From Bradyrhizobium erythrophlei (GTDB lineage: Bacteria > Pseudomonadota > Alphaproteobacteria > Rhizobiales > Xanthobacteraceae), in the NCBI GenBank assembly GCA_900129675.1, contig FSRD01000001.1, positions 857,501-921,500 of the forward strand: DNA of 64,000 nt. Direction: 5' to 3'. The translations under genes and the position numbers were made by a program. The notes under the pieces are model-generated. The model ran no database searches. It was not told the origin of the DNA and saw nothing but the letters and a program-made list of their open reading frames with translations. Shown piece by piece: positions 9,460 through 18,749 of this stretch (positions within the stretch are counted from its first letter, which is position 1; each line of letters begins with the position of its first letter).

Positions 9460-10347
9460 ATGTCCGAGAATTACAGAAGTATTTGGACCGACCTGTGCAA
9501 ACTGACACTGCGTCAGGGATATGTTCAGGCGGGCGTGCGGACGCGTTTCATCAACATGGGTCCTGAAGATGGGAAGCCTCTCATCATGATCCACGGCATG
9601 GGAGGCAGTTGGGAAAACCTCTTCTGCAACTATGCTGCCCACGCCGAGCATTTCAATACTTACGGCTATGACATGATTGGTCATGGCTTTACCGAGAAGC
9701 CGGACAAAGTCCGGTCGACCATCGAATATGCCGAGCATCTCAAGGATTTCATGGATGCGATGAAGATCGAGAAGGCTTCATTGCTGGGGCTTTCGCTCGG
9801 CTCCTGGGTAGCGACAAAATTCGCTTTCCTTTATCCCGAGCGCGTGGACAAGGTTACGATGGTCTCTGCCTGGGGCCGTCCCTATACGAGCCAGGAGCAG
9901 ATCGACCAAAATAAGGAGCTGATGTCAAAAAGCCGTCAACGACGCATCGCTTCTGTGATCAACCCAACCTGGGAAGCGATGGACGAAGTCTTCGCCTGGC
10001 TCATCAAAGACCCGACGAAGCGTGTACCGGACCTGCTGGCTCTCCGTCAAATCATCTATCGGCAGCCCGAGATGAAACGGGCCATGGAGAATATCCTCGA
10101 CGGGCTCGACCCCGACACATGGAACACGAACGCGATTCCGGACGAAGAGGTCCGGAAAATCAAAGCCCAATATCTCATCATTGCAGCGGTCGATCACAAG
10201 GACGTCTTCCTTGAGAGCGCCTACCAGTACGCGAAGCTCCTCCCGAACAACAAGCTCGTGGAAATCCACGGAACATCGCATTTCCCGCATCTTGAACGGA
10301 CGGACGATTTCAACCGCCTCAACATCGAATTCCTCCAGGGGCGATGA
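9460..10347 (+). CDS. Alpha/beta hydrolase, meta-cleavage-product hydrolase-like
   Basis: A 295-residue alpha/beta hydrolase resembling C-C bond hydrolases of aromatic meta-cleavage pathways. Oxyanion region 'MIHGMGGSWEN' at 43-53; nucleophile elbow 'GLSLGS' with Ser112; acid likely Asp in 'AAVDHKDVF'; His in 'HGTSHFPHLER'. All triad positions look filled. Family members cleave vinylogous 1,5-diketones, but esterases and amidases share the fold, so the reaction is a guess. No ring-cleavage dioxygenase is in this window. It lies 89 nt upstream of an MFS exporter on the same strand. Confidence 0.88.
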   Translation: MSENYRSIWTDLCKLTLRQGYVQAGVRTRFINMGPEDGKPLIMIHGMGGSWENLFCNYAAHAEHFNTYGYDMIGHGFTEKPDKVRSTIEYAEHLKDFMDAMKIEKASLLGLSLGSWVATKFAFLYPERVDKVTMVSAWGRPYTSQEQIDQNKELMSKSRQRRIASVINPTWEAMDEVFAWLIKDPTKRVPDLLALRQIIYRQPEMKRAMENILDGLDPDTWNTNAIPDEEVRKIKAQYLIIAAVDHKDVFLESAYQYAKLLPNNKLVEIHGTSHFPHLERTDDFNRLNIEFLQGR

Positions 10348-10436
10348 TCGAGGTTCGGGCACGGTCCTAGCACGCGGATGCCCCAGACGTTCGATACAGC
10401 TGACCGGAGGGGACGCATCGATGTCTGGAGAGTATC

Positions 10437-11903
10437 ATGCGTAGCAAGTTGGACCGGCCCAAACACGCAAGATCGGCTGTCGTTTCGGCCGATTTTGAGC
10501 TCGACCCGTCGCGCTGGCGGGCTCTTCCAGTCCTGCTGACCGGCTCTTTCCTTTCGTTTTTGGATTTCTTCGTCGTCAACATCGCTTTGCCGTCGATTCG
10601 CATCGACCTTCGTGCAAGCGCCGCCGACCTGCAGCTGATCGTGGCGGCTTACGGCGTTGCGTTCGGAATGTCGCTCATTACCGGCGGCCGGCTCGGAGAC
10701 GGCTACGGCCGAAAGCGCGTCTTTTTGTTCGGCATAGGCGGATTTTCGCTGACTTCGGCTGCGTGCGGATTCGCCTCCTCGCCGCATATTCTCATAGCCG
10801 CCCGCATTGCCCAAGCAATAGCGGCAGCAGCAATCGTGCCGCAAGTTCTCGCTACGATCAGAGCAGAGTTTGGCCCCGACGAGCGCGCTTTTGCTATCGG
10901 GCTTTACGGCACCTCGATGGGAGTTGCATCGATTACAGCACAATTGGTGGGGGGGTTCCTAGTCAGTGCGGATTTGCTCGGCTGGTCCTGGCGACTGATT
11001 TTCCTGATCAACGTACCGATAGGGTTAGCAGTGATCGTCTACGGACTTCGGACGATCCGCGAGAGCACGAGATCGAACAAGTCGAAGCTGGACCCGATAG
11101 GCGTCTTCCTGTCGTCATCCTTTGTGCTTCTCCTGGTCTACCCTATCGTAGAAGGACGCGAACTTGGCTGGCCGCAGTGGAGTATCTGGATGCTCGCTGC
11201 GAGTTTTCCGACGCTCGTAACGCTTCTTTTGTTCGAGAGCTGGCTCGACTGGAAGGGAGGAGATCCGCTCATAAGGCTACGGCTCTTTCAAAACATTGCC
11301 TTATCCGCTGGCTTGATACTGTCGGTGACTTTCTACAGCTCGAGCGGCGTCTTCTTCATCATCGTGACCGTTTTCCTCCAACAAGGATCGGGTTACAGCG
11401 CGCTCGCTACTGGTCTGATGTTCCTGCCTTTTGCTCTTGGGTTCTGCGCGACGTCGGCTACGTCGGCCCGGATCAGCCGGAGGTTCGGCCCACGGAGTCT
11501 CGATCTGGGAGCGGCGCTCATGGCAGCCACTCTGACGGGCCTTGCTGCGCTGGCGCTGCGATTTGGAAGAATCGACCCAACATCTATGCTCACCGGCTTC
11601 CTCGCATACGGTCTAGGACAAGGCTTAACCCAGCCTGCTCTCGTCGGCAGGGTCGTTGATGCCAGGGGCGTTTCTGCCGAGGACGCCGGCGCGGCCGCAG
11701 GCCTCTTCCTCACGACCGTTCAGTCCTCGATTGCTTTGGGAGTCGCGATCATAGGCAACGCGTTCTTTTCGACATTGGGAGACGCTCCCACAAGCAGCGA
11801 CTATCGGAACGCCTTGTCGCTATCGTTCGTGTGCTGTGCGAGCTTGCAGCTGGCGACATTCCTATTAGCGTCGTTCCTTCCACGCCGGCTATCGCATTCG
11901 TGA
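10437..11903 (+). CDS. MFS transporter, DHA2 (14-TMS) family
   Basis: A 488-residue major facilitator of the DrugH2/EmrB type. After a 25-residue cytoplasmic tail, the first helix contains the DHA2 signature-like 'LDFFVVNIALPSI'. Loop 2-3 has motif A 'GGRLGDGYGRKR', and 'WRLIFLINVPIGL' is the usual motif in helix 6. About 14 hydrophobic segments are visible. These proton antiporters export drugs or toxic organics. Here export of an aromatic intermediate or entry of a substrate is equally possible. The start is supported by GGAGAG 5 nt upstream. Confidence 0.9.
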   Translation: MRSKLDRPKHARSAVVSADFELDPSRWRALPVLLTGSFLSFLDFFVVNIALPSIRIDLRASAADLQLIVAAYGVAFGMSLITGGRLGDGYGRKRVFLFGIGGFSLTSAACGFASSPHILIAARIAQAIAAAAIVPQVLATIRAEFGPDERAFAIGLYGTSMGVASITAQLVGGFLVSADLLGWSWRLIFLINVPIGLAVIVYGLRTIRESTRSNKSKLDPIGVFLSSSFVLLLVYPIVEGRELGWPQWSIWMLAASFPTLVTLLLFESWLDWKGGDPLIRLRLFQNIALSAGLILSVTFYSSSGVFFIIVTVFLQQGSGYSALATGLMFLPFALGFCATSATSARISRRFGPRSLDLGAALMAATLTGLAALALRFGRIDPTSMLTGFLAYGLGQGLTQPALVGRVVDARGVSAEDAGAAAGLFLTTVQSSIALGVAIIGNAFFSTLGDAPTSSDYRNALSLSFVCCASLQLATFLLASFLPRRLSHS

Positions 11904-12078
11904 TCTAGCTGGAACGACCCCGCCGCCGATCGGAATGGCGACCGGGCGGACCGAGCACGCATTAGCGCGGGACGGTGTGGGTGCGAGGGGCAACGGGGTG
12001 ATGACGTACCGCCGCCCCCATCCCCCTTCGCTTCCCGAACCCGCGGATTGCTCACCGCAAAGCAACAGACCATGTGCT
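11904..12078. other. Convergent intergenic region
   Basis: Short GC-rich gap between the MFS gene (plus) and the molybdopterin subunit (minus), which converge here. No gene was seen. No clear rho-independent hairpin with a T-tract was found. Confidence 0.3.
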
Positions 12079-14277
12079 TTAGCTTTTCTCCGAGTCGCCA
12101 AAGGGAAGGATACGGATACGCTTCCCGGTCGCGTTGAACATCGCATTTGCGACAGCAGGTCCTATCGGCGGAACACCTGGCTCGCCGACGCCCGTCGGGG
12201 GCGCGGACGATTTGACGATGTGAACCTCCACGGACGGCATTTCGTTGATCCTCAACACGTCATAGCCGTCGAAATTGCCCTCGACAATCCGCCCCTTATC
12301 TAGCGTTATGCGCGATTTGAGAATTGCGCCTAGTCCAAAGCCAATGCCCCCCTCCATTTGTGCGCGCACCTGATCGGGATTAACCGCTACGCCGCAATCT
12401 ATGGCGCACACAACACGATGCACCCTAGGAAGGCCGGACTTGTTAACGGATATCTCCGCCACTTGCGCGACGTACGAATGGAATGACTCTGCAACAGCAA
12501 CACCACGAAATCGCCCCGCTGGTGCGGGCGTACCCCACCCGGCCTTTTCCGCAGCGAGCCGCAGGACCGCCGCATGGCGTGGCTTGTCCTTCAATAGGGC
12601 GAGCCTGAACTCCACGGGATCCTTACCGGCTGCATGCGCTATCTCGTCCATAAATGCTTCGAGTGCATACGCGGTGTGCGTGGACCCCACAGCACGCCAC
12701 CAAAGCACCGGCACCGGAGAGTTCGTAGTGGTCAGCTCCACACGGACGTTTGGAATGGCATATGGCTGGTTGGCCATACCCTCGACCGACAGCAGGTCCA
12801 CGCCGTTCTTGATCAAAGCCGCCTCCATGACGGTACCCCTCGAAATGGATTGACCAACGAGGGTGTCGCGAAGGGCAAGCAGGTTGCCGCTGCCGTCGAG
12901 CGCAGCACGCATCTTGTGCATGAAAGCGGGCCGGTAGCGCCCGGCACGCATGTCGTCCTCGCGGGTCCATTGGACCTTGACGGGCGCCTTCCATCCGATC
13001 GCCTTAGCGGTGGCCACGGCCTCCACGATGACGTCTGAATCAACTGAGGCTCGCCGACCGAACCCGCCACCGGTCTTCATCACCCGCAGAATAACCTTAT
13101 CCGGCGTGATACCGGCGACCTTGGCCGCGACCGTCTGATAGAGATCCGGCATTTGATGGCCGCCCCATACTTCAAGTGTGCCGTCGGGATTCATTCTGGC
13201 GGCTGCGTTGGTCGGTTCCAAGGAAGCATGCGCCAAGTATGGAAATTCATAGCGCGCTTCGATCAGCTTCGGCGCGTTCGCAAACGCCGTGTCGACATCG
13301 CCAACATTGGACGCGACCACCTCACCATGCTTATCTGCGGCAGCGCGGTATTCGTCGGCTATCTCGCTCGAACTTCGCTTCTCTGCCTTCTCATCGTCCC
13401 ATTCTACGGTGACCACCTCACGTGCCTTTATCGCCTCCCACATGCCGGTTGCAACAACTGCGACACCTCGGGGCGTCGCGACGACGTCCACAACGCCCTT
13501 CATGGCCTTGGCTTTCGACGCTTCGAATGATCTCAGAGTGGCCCCGAACAGCGGAGGATGGATCATCACCGCAGTCAGCATGCCTCGCTCATGCAAGTCG
13601 ATCGTGTACTGCTGGCGCCCCTCGGACTTGGGCCGCGAATCGTAGCGTGGCAGCGTCTGGTTGCCGATATACTTCCAATCTTTCGGCTCCTTCAAGCCAA
13701 CTTTTCCTGGCACTTGACCGCTGGCCGCTCTCGCCGCCAGTGCGCCATATCTGGCAGACTTGCCTGAAGGGTGGCTTACGAAGCCGTTTTCGGTCTTGAT
13801 CTCGCCGGCCGGGACGCTCCAGCTTTCCGCCGCTGCCGCAATGAGCATCGCGCGCGCCGTCGCGCCCGCCTGGCGGTAGCGCAGCCATGAGGAGGCCGTG
13901 CCACTCGACCCTCCGGTCATCTGAACTACCCCGCCCAACAAAAGGTTGCCGTACAGGGCGACATTTCCGAAACCGCCAACTACGGATATCTTGCTCCAAT
14001 CGGCGTCAAGCTCCTCCTGAACGAGCGTCGCAATTCCGTGATAGATGCCTTGGCCCATGTCCATCTGCGACGAGTAGATGGTTACGCTGTCGTCTGGCGC
14101 GATCTGTACATATCCGACGAAGGGGTTATCGCCCGGCTTTGCGGCGACTTGGGAAACTTCTGCCTCCGCCGAAAAGCCGACGACAAGACACGATCCGAAT
14201 ACGGCGGCTCCGATGAGGAACGAGCGACGTGATGTTCGAAGGTCGCGATCGAGCGTTGCAAGCGACGAGTGATCCAT
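12079..14277 (-). CDS. Tat-exported molybdopterin-binding subunit, isoquinoline 1-oxidoreductase / aldehyde dehydrogenase type
   Basis: Large subunit (732 residues) of the IorB/AldH family. The N-terminus has a twin-arginine motif '[14 protein letters not shown]' (about residues 16-29 from this start) followed by a hydrophobic stretch and an Ala-rich cleavage region, so the enzyme is predicted to be folded in the cytoplasm and exported. Mo-cofactor motifs include '[14 protein letters not shown]'. The catalytic Glu lies in '[13 protein letters not shown]'. ATG 14277 is chosen because it follows the 2Fe-2S subunit stop by one nt with GGGAG upstream. Known relatives pass electrons to cytochrome c; a cytochrome c gene lies in the same run. 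Relatives oxidise aldehydes or N-heterocycles. Confidence 0.92.
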   Translation of the reverse strand: MDHSSLATLDRDLRTSRRSFLIGAAVFGSCLVVGFSAEAEVSQVAAKPGDNPFVGYVQIAPDDSVTIYSSQMDMGQGIYHGIATLVQEELDADWSKISVVGGFGNVALYGNLLLGGVVQMTGGSSGTASSWLRYRQAGATARAMLIAAAAESWSVPAGEIKTENGFVSHPSGKSARYGALAARAASGQVPGKVGLKEPKDWKYIGNQTLPRYDSRPKSEGRQQYTIDLHERGMLTAVMIHPPLFGATLRSFEASKAKAMKGVVDVVATPRGVAVVATGMWEAIKAREVVTVEWDDEKAEKRSSSEIADEYRAAADKHGEVVASNVGDVDTAFANAPKLIEARYEFPYLAHASLEPTNAAARMNPDGTLEVWGGHQMPDLYQTVAAKVAGITPDKVILRVMKTGGGFGRRASVDSDVIVEAVATAKAIGWKAPVKVQWTREDDMRAGRYRPAFMHKMRAALDGSGNLLALRDTLVGQSISRGTVMEAALIKNGVDLLSVEGMANQPYAIPNVRVELTTTNSPVPVLWWRAVGSTHTAYALEAFMDEIAHAAGKDPVEFRLALLKDKPRHAAVLRLAAEKAGWGTPAPAGRFRGVAVAESFHSYVAQVAEISVNKSGLPRVHRVVCAIDCGVAVNPDQVRAQMEGGIGFGLGAILKSRITLDKGRIVEGNFDGYDVLRINEMPSVEVHIVKSSAPPTGVGEPGVPPIGPAVANAMFNATGKRIRILPFGDSEKS

Positions 14278-14278
14278 C

Positions 14279-14734
14279 TTACGCTCCCAAAACCCTGGCG
14301 GCTTCATGGATGGCCGCGCGAATGCGTTGATATGTATTGCAGCGGCACAGATTTCCGCTCATCGCATCGTCGATTTCCGCATCGGACGGTTTGCGGTTCG
14401 TGTTCAACAAACCAATCGCGGCCATCACCTGACCGGGCTGACAATACCCGCATTGCGGAACATCTAGTTTTGTCCACGATGCCTCGACTACTTCGGCCAC
14501 CCGCCCAAAGGCTCCTTCGATCGTCACGACGGCTCGGTCAATAACATCGCCAATGCTCGTCTGACAGGCACGCACCGCTTGGCCATCCACATGCACTGTG
14601 CATGCACCGCAGAGTGCCTGGCCACAGCCGTACTTCGTACCAACCAACCCTAAGTCATCCCGAAGAATCCAAAGTAGCGGCTTGTCGGGATCGGCTTCGA
14701 TCTCTCTCGTTTGACCATTGAGTGTAATGCGCAT
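14279..14734 (-). CDS. 2Fe-2S subunit of a periplasmic molybdenum hydroxylase (IorA-like)
   Basis: A 151-residue two-cluster iron-sulfur subunit of the xanthine oxidase family. The plant-type cluster has '[10 protein letters not shown]' plus a later Cys ('VRAC'). The C-terminal helical cluster has 'CGYCQPGQ' and 'CRCNTY'. It carries electrons from the molybdenum site in the partner encoded immediately downstream. It has no signal peptide, as expected if it is co-exported with the Tat-bearing large subunit. ATG 14734 is selected because GAGAGAGG lies 5 nt upstream. An upstream ATG at 14788 would add a tail not typical of the family. Confidence 0.93.
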   Translation of the reverse strand: MRITLNGQTREIEADPDKPLLWILRDDLGLVGTKYGCGQALCGACTVHVDGQAVRACQTSIGDVIDRAVVTIEGAFGRVAEVVEASWTKLDVPQCGYCQPGQVMAAIGLLNTNRKPSDAEIDDAMSGNLCRCNTYQRIRAAIHEAARVLGA

Positions 14735-14923
14735 GACGGCCTCTCTCACAGTAAACACATCGAATCCGCACTTCATTCGCCAAAACATCAGCCATGTTCG
14801 GCGCCTCGCTGCTGTCGAATTCTACTAACCCGGTTATTCACACCAATCTCCACGACCGCCACTCCGCGATCGATTGATGCACTCCACCTCATATTTCTTC
14901 CCTGCTGCCCCGTCGCGGTTCCT
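14735..14923 (-). other. Intergenic gap within the oxidation cluster
   Basis: About 190 nt between the unknown secreted protein and the 2Fe-2S subunit, the widest gap between 12.0 and 18.5 kb. It could contain an internal promoter for the molybdenum enzyme. I see no strong hairpin or gene in it. Confidence 0.3.
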
Positions 14924-15556
14924 CTACTGATCATCGCGCGTGATGCTCACTCGCGTTGAATTGACGAAATCCTTGCTTCCTTGATCGGGCCGGCGAAACA
15001 GATCGCGCTCAACCATGAGCACGCGCCCTCGAAGGGCCTTTCGGCAACTCTCTCTTATGTAGATCCCACCAACAGGGCGCTCACCGGCTTCCTGTCCCCG
15101 TCGCGCGCATACCCAACCTTCGGAGCCATATCTCGATTTTACCTGCGCACCCAGCAAGAACGCTTTCTTCCGCATATACAGCTTCGCTTCGGGATCGGTG
15201 TCGATTTTGAGACCAGCAAGTGTCGCCGAACCATCAACCAGAGCTGTCAAAATGACCGGGTGACCGGCGATCCATGTGCCGTCGCGGCTAGTAGCCGAAT
15301 CGAACTCGAACCGAACAGCACGCAATCCATCCACGCCTGAAGGGCATTCACCCGATTCCGACCATGACCGTAGTTTGCGGCTTGCGTCATCGGCACAGGA
15401 TAGATCGATGTAGCCAGCAGTCGGGATGGCGCGGATCGGCATTCCGACGACGAGATCGCGCACATCGGAATTCGGGTCGGTCTGTGCGCACGCGAATTGC
15501 ACCGCAAAGACAGACAACGCCACAGCTGACATGAAGGCTCGGGATAGCAGCTTCAT
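14924..15556 (-). CDS. Secreted protein of unknown function in the PQQ/molybdenum cluster
   Basis: I do not recognise a family. From the ATG at 15556 it is 210 residues with a clear signal peptide (MKLLSRAFMSAVALSVFAVQ, then 'FACAQ'). The mature part is soluble and polar, with four Cys that could form disulfides (in 'DLSCADD', 'GECPSG', 'WVCARR' and 'RESCRK'). Its start overlaps the cytochrome c stop as ATGA, so it is translationally coupled to an electron-transfer protein. A partner or assembly role for the periplasmic dehydrogenases is inference only. Confidence 0.75.
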   Translation of the reverse strand: MKLLSRAFMSAVALSVFAVQFACAQTDPNSDVRDLVVGMPIRAIPTAGYIDLSCADDASRKLRSWSESGECPSGVDGLRAVRFEFDSATSRDGTWIAGHPVILTALVDGSATLAGLKIDTDPEAKLYMRKKAFLLGAQVKSRYGSEGWVCARRGQEAGERPVGGIYIRESCRKALRGRVLMVERDLFRRPDQGSKDFVNSTRVSITRDDQ

Positions 15557-16095
15557 TTTGAGGGCTCCGCGCTTTGAAGGGGCCCAGAGGACGGAGAATC
15601 CTTCTTGTAGGAATCGCAAACGCGAGAGGTTTTGCCGAAGAAGTTCGTGCACTCATCATAGTTTGGTTCACCTCTTCCCTTGACATTGTCCATGACGTAG
15701 TTGGCCACTGCCTCAATCTCGGGACCACGAAGGTATAGGCCGCCTTCGGGCGGGATCTGGTCACCCACATCATGCCTGCTCATTTCATAGCATTTGCTCG
15801 AGTCATATGCGCCGCGCGCGAAGTAGGGCATGCCCGTGCCCGGTCTGCCACAAGCGACAGTCTCCATTATCTCATCGCGCGTCAGTTCGGTCTTCCGCAA
15901 CGAGAGAGCTGCGCCGCCATATCCCCCGCCTCCGTCGCCGTGCCATTTATGGCACCCAAAGCAGTTGGCACGCTTGAATATGGCTTTGCCCGCTTCCGTC
16001 GGCTCCAGCGGCGGCGACGATTGGCTCATGGCAAGCTGAGCCGACGTCACTGTCATAACCAACGCCGCAGACGTGATCACCTTCAAGCTTCTCAT
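15553..16095 (-). CDS. Periplasmic c-type cytochrome
   Basis: A 180-residue class I cytochrome c from the ATG at 16095 (AGAGG 7 nt upstream). It has an N-terminal signal ('MRSLKVITSAALVMTVTSAQ'), one haem motif 'CFGCH' and an axial Met candidate in 'GRPGTGMPYF'. Three extra cysteines (in 'TVACGRP', 'SSKCYEM' and 'YDECTNF') may make disulfides. Its position directly after the PQQ dehydrogenase and before the molybdenum hydroxylase makes it the likely shared electron acceptor for both, by analogy with cytochrome subunits of AldFGH-type and quinoprotein dehydrogenases. Confidence 0.9.
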   Translation of the reverse strand: MRSLKVITSAALVMTVTSAQLAMSQSSPPLEPTEAGKAIFKRANCFGCHKWHGDGGGGYGGAALSLRKTELTRDEIMETVACGRPGTGMPYFARGAYDSSKCYEMSRHDVGDQIPPEGGLYLRGPEIEAVANYVMDNVKGRGEPNYDECTNFFGKTSRVCDSYKKDSPSSGPLQSAEPSK

Positions 16096-16157
16096 AGAAT
16101 CCTCTGAACTTTGAGAAATCCGGGCGGACAGCAGCACGGCATCCGCTTCGAATGAGA

Positions 16158-17936
16158 TCATAGTGCGAAAACGTACAGCATCGATCCAGGTTGAATCTTC
16201 TTCAGCTCAGGGGTGGATTCGATGAACCACTTGTCCCACGCTCCTCCCAGGCCGACGAGAACGGCCACATACTGCTTGCCATCAACGGAGAAAGTCACGG
16301 GCGGAGCGTTGACGCCGCCACCGGTGTTGAACTCCCAAAGCTTCTGGAGCGATTTTGCGTCAAGCGCCATTACCTCGCCCGAAGGTTGTCCGGTAAAAAC
16401 CAACTCGGGAGTTGCCAGCATGCCTGCGAGGCTCGGAAAGGGCAGGTCTAACTTTCCGGCGATCTTGCCGGTGGCTACGTCGATAGCAGCCACGCTGCCA
16501 GTAATCTTGAACGGGTTGTTGGGTCCACCTCCGGTCCAGAATTCACGGGGCTTGAGCCTTTCCGGAACCGCATCTCGAACCGTTACGCGATTGCAGCTTT
16601 CGATAACCGGGATGTACCAGAGCTTGAGATTAGGATTGTATGCAGTCGGCGGCCAGTTCTTTCCGCCCATGTTTCCGGGACAGATGTCCGTGACCCTGTT
16701 TTCCCGATGTGGCGTCACAGCGGCGTTGTAACGCTGAACCGAGGTTTGCGGATCGTACTCGGCCGGCTTTCCCGTCTCCTGATCGAGCCCCTTAGTCCAA
16801 GTCAGGTTCTTGACGAACGCCACGCCCCACAAAAACTTGCCGCTGGTACGGTCGAGCGCGTACGCGAAGCCATTGCGGTTCGCTTGGAGAGCAAGCTTCA
16901 GCGGAGCACCTTTCGGTTCGGAAAGGTCGACTAGAACGTTCTCAGCAACGGCGTCGTAATCATTTGGATCGTTCGGAGTATATTGGAAATACCATTTGAT
17001 CTTGCCGGTAGAAGCGTCGAGGGCTAAAGAGCTGTCCGTGTATAGATTGTCACCGGGGCGATATTGGTTGTCCCAGTTGGGTCCAGGGTTGCCAGTGCCC
17101 CAGAAGACAGTATCGGTGGTAGGATCATAGCTGCCTGTAACCCAGGTTGATCCCCCTCCCGCTGCAGCTGCGTTCTTGTCGTCCTTCCAAGTGTCGCTGC
17201 CGGGCTCGCCCTTTCCGGGAATGGTGTAAGTCCGCCACCGCTCCTTCTGGCTCATAAGATCGGTTGCGGCAATCCAACCTCGGATACCCAATTCAGCCCC
17301 GGCTACGCCAGAGATAGCCATGTCCCTCACGATCAACGGCGCACCGGTGATGGTTTCGCCTTTCTCGGGATCAGCTATCTGTCTTTGCCACTCGACCTGG
17401 CCCGTTTCTTTGTTGGTCGCGATCATTCGTCCATCGAGCGTGTGCGAGATCACTAAATTGCCCCAAAGAGCAACGCCGCGATTGTCGACACCGCAGCATG
17501 CTACTGCACCAGCCCAGTCGCGGTCAGTCTTCGGATCCATTTTCCAGAGAAGAGTGCCTTTCCCGCCATGAGCGTCGATCTTGTAAACTGAGCCCCATCC
17601 GTCGGTGACATAGATCTTGCCGTTCTCAACGATAGGCGTGCCTTCCAGCCCGCCATGCGTCCACATCCCGCCGCCCTCAACTCCGCCAAGGTGCATAGTC
17701 CAGGCGACCTTGAGATTCTTTACATTGCTCTTGCTTACTTCCTTCAAGCTAGAGAAGCGGGTCGCCGAATAGTTCTTGTGATGTTGTAACCAATTGCCCG
17801 CTTCCCTATCGGAGTTAAGCAAACGCTCTTGGGTTACCTGCTCGCCAGCGCATGCTGGCATCTCGGCATAGGTTGCGGCCAACGCTGTCGCTGCCAACAC
17901 GATCGATTTGAGCATTGCCTTCACCTGACTACCCAT
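16158..17936 (-). CDS. PQQ-dependent alcohol dehydrogenase (methanol/ethanol family quinoprotein)
   Basis: A 592-residue periplasmic quinoprotein with an eight-bladed propeller. ATG 17936 (GGGGAAG upstream) gives a proper signal peptide ending around 'MPACAG'; a start at 18011 adds a charged tail. The adjacent-cysteine pair that forms the vicinal disulfide is in 'AVACCGVDNRG'. PQQ/metal-site regions include 'GTGNPGPNWDNQYRPGDN' and the putative catalytic Asp in 'LALDASTGK'. The residue two after that Asp is Ser, not Asp, which in this family points to a calcium rather than a lanthanide enzyme. No fused haem domain, so electrons would go to the adjacent cytochrome. Substrate is probably an alcohol; identity unknown. 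Confidence 0.93.
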   Translation of the reverse strand: MGSQVKAMLKSIVLAATALAATYAEMPACAGEQVTQERLLNSDREAGNWLQHHKNYSATRFSSLKEVSKSNVKNLKVAWTMHLGGVEGGGMWTHGGLEGTPIVENGKIYVTDGWGSVYKIDAHGGKGTLLWKMDPKTDRDWAGAVACCGVDNRGVALWGNLVISHTLDGRMIATNKETGQVEWQRQIADPEKGETITGAPLIVRDMAISGVAGAELGIRGWIAATDLMSQKERWRTYTIPGKGEPGSDTWKDDKNAAAAGGGSTWVTGSYDPTTDTVFWGTGNPGPNWDNQYRPGDNLYTDSSLALDASTGKIKWYFQYTPNDPNDYDAVAENVLVDLSEPKGAPLKLALQANRNGFAYALDRTSGKFLWGVAFVKNLTWTKGLDQETGKPAEYDPQTSVQRYNAAVTPHRENRVTDICPGNMGGKNWPPTAYNPNLKLWYIPVIESCNRVTVRDAVPERLKPREFWTGGGPNNPFKITGSVAAIDVATGKIAGKLDLPFPSLAGMLATPELVFTGQPSGEVMALDAKSLQKLWEFNTGGGVNAPPVTFSVDGKQYVAVLVGLGGAWDKWFIESTPELKKIQPGSMLYVFAL

Positions 17937-18011
17937 GCGCTTCCCCTTTTGGATGATTTTTGCTGTATCGCGCCGGCGCGCCCGCTCAAGCTTGTACGCG
18001 CGGTAGCGCAT

Positions 18012-18503
18012 TCAAGGCGATCGACGAACCTCCACCTCGGTTTCGATCGCTCCAGCCTTTTCGAAAACGAGCACGCAAACGAAGCGGTCATCGACCGCAA
18101 GCGGCCGTCTAGTTTGCAATAGCATAACGTGGTATTCACGAGCATTGAGCACCACCGTGCTGTTCGAGGGTATCGGAATCGACGGAATCGAACGCATGGC
18201 GGGAGCGCCTTCGCCGTGATCGACGATGTGCTTTTCAGAGAAGTTGGTGACGGGACATCGCACACGCAGCAACGCATCGGGCAAGTCGACTTCATTTCTG
18301 ATTGTCAGAAATAGCGGAATATCGATGCCAACATCGTCAGCGGCCTGCACCCAACCGTCCGAAACGATGAGCTCCTTGCACCGAGCGCCAGCAACCTGCC
18401 CAAAGCACACAAGAGCAACAGCGATCAAATAAAGCGAAGCCCTCAACGGTCCGCCGCAATCGATTGCTCGCCAGGCAAGATCGCCGCAAGATTCTCGCGT
18501 CAT
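18012..18503 (-). CDS. PCu(A)C-type copper chaperone
   Basis: A 163-residue secreted protein with an N-terminal hydrophobic signal (about 20-40, ending 'GQVAGA'). The C-terminal domain matches PCu(A)C (formerly DUF461): 'IPLFLTIRNE', 'EKHIVDHG', 'MRSIP', 'EYHVMLL', 'VLVFEKAG'. The family copper site is H-Mx10-M-x21-HxM; here a His, a Met ('APAMRS') and the final HxM ('HVM') are visible, though spacing differs slightly. It normally delivers copper to cytochrome oxidase. Its stop abuts the quinoprotein gene, so it belongs to this operon, which is unusual company. Confidence 0.75.
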   Translation of the reverse strand: MTRESCGDLAWRAIDCGGPLRASLYLIAVALVCFGQVAGARCKELIVSDGWVQAADDVGIDIPLFLTIRNEVDLPDALLRVRCPVTNFSEKHIVDHGEGAPAMRSIPSIPIPSNSTVVLNAREYHVMLLQTRRPLAVDDRFVCVLVFEKAGAIETEVEVRRSP

Positions 18504-18749
18504 AGCTGCTCGCCGCCAACGATCCGTTCACTCTAACGTTAACGGAGGGCTGCCATCTGTCGAATCGTCTGGCGCTACATGCTGTTCTTGCGGCGCGAAC
18601 GATCCCTTGGCCGAAGGGAGATTGCTTACAGGGTTCGGTACTACGAAAGTGATAGGGTCAGTGAGTTGAGTGCCGGTGCCGACCATCGGTAGGGCCACCA
18701 TAGGCGTCTGTCGATCGACATCGACAGCCTCGAAAGGCGTCGGAACGAT
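18504..18749. other. Intergenic region upstream of the PQQ/molybdenum run
   Basis: About 246 nt between DoxX and the copper chaperone, on the coding (minus) side. It contains the palindromic octamer TAACGTTA at about 18534 and is a candidate promoter region for the 18.5 to 12.1 kb run. No gene was seen. Confidence 0.35.

Noticed and set aside
16158..17936. Calling the quinoprotein a lanthanide-type XoxF methanol dehydrogenase
   Set aside because: The residue two after the putative catalytic Asp is Ser, not Asp, and no xoxG/xoxJ genes are adjacent.
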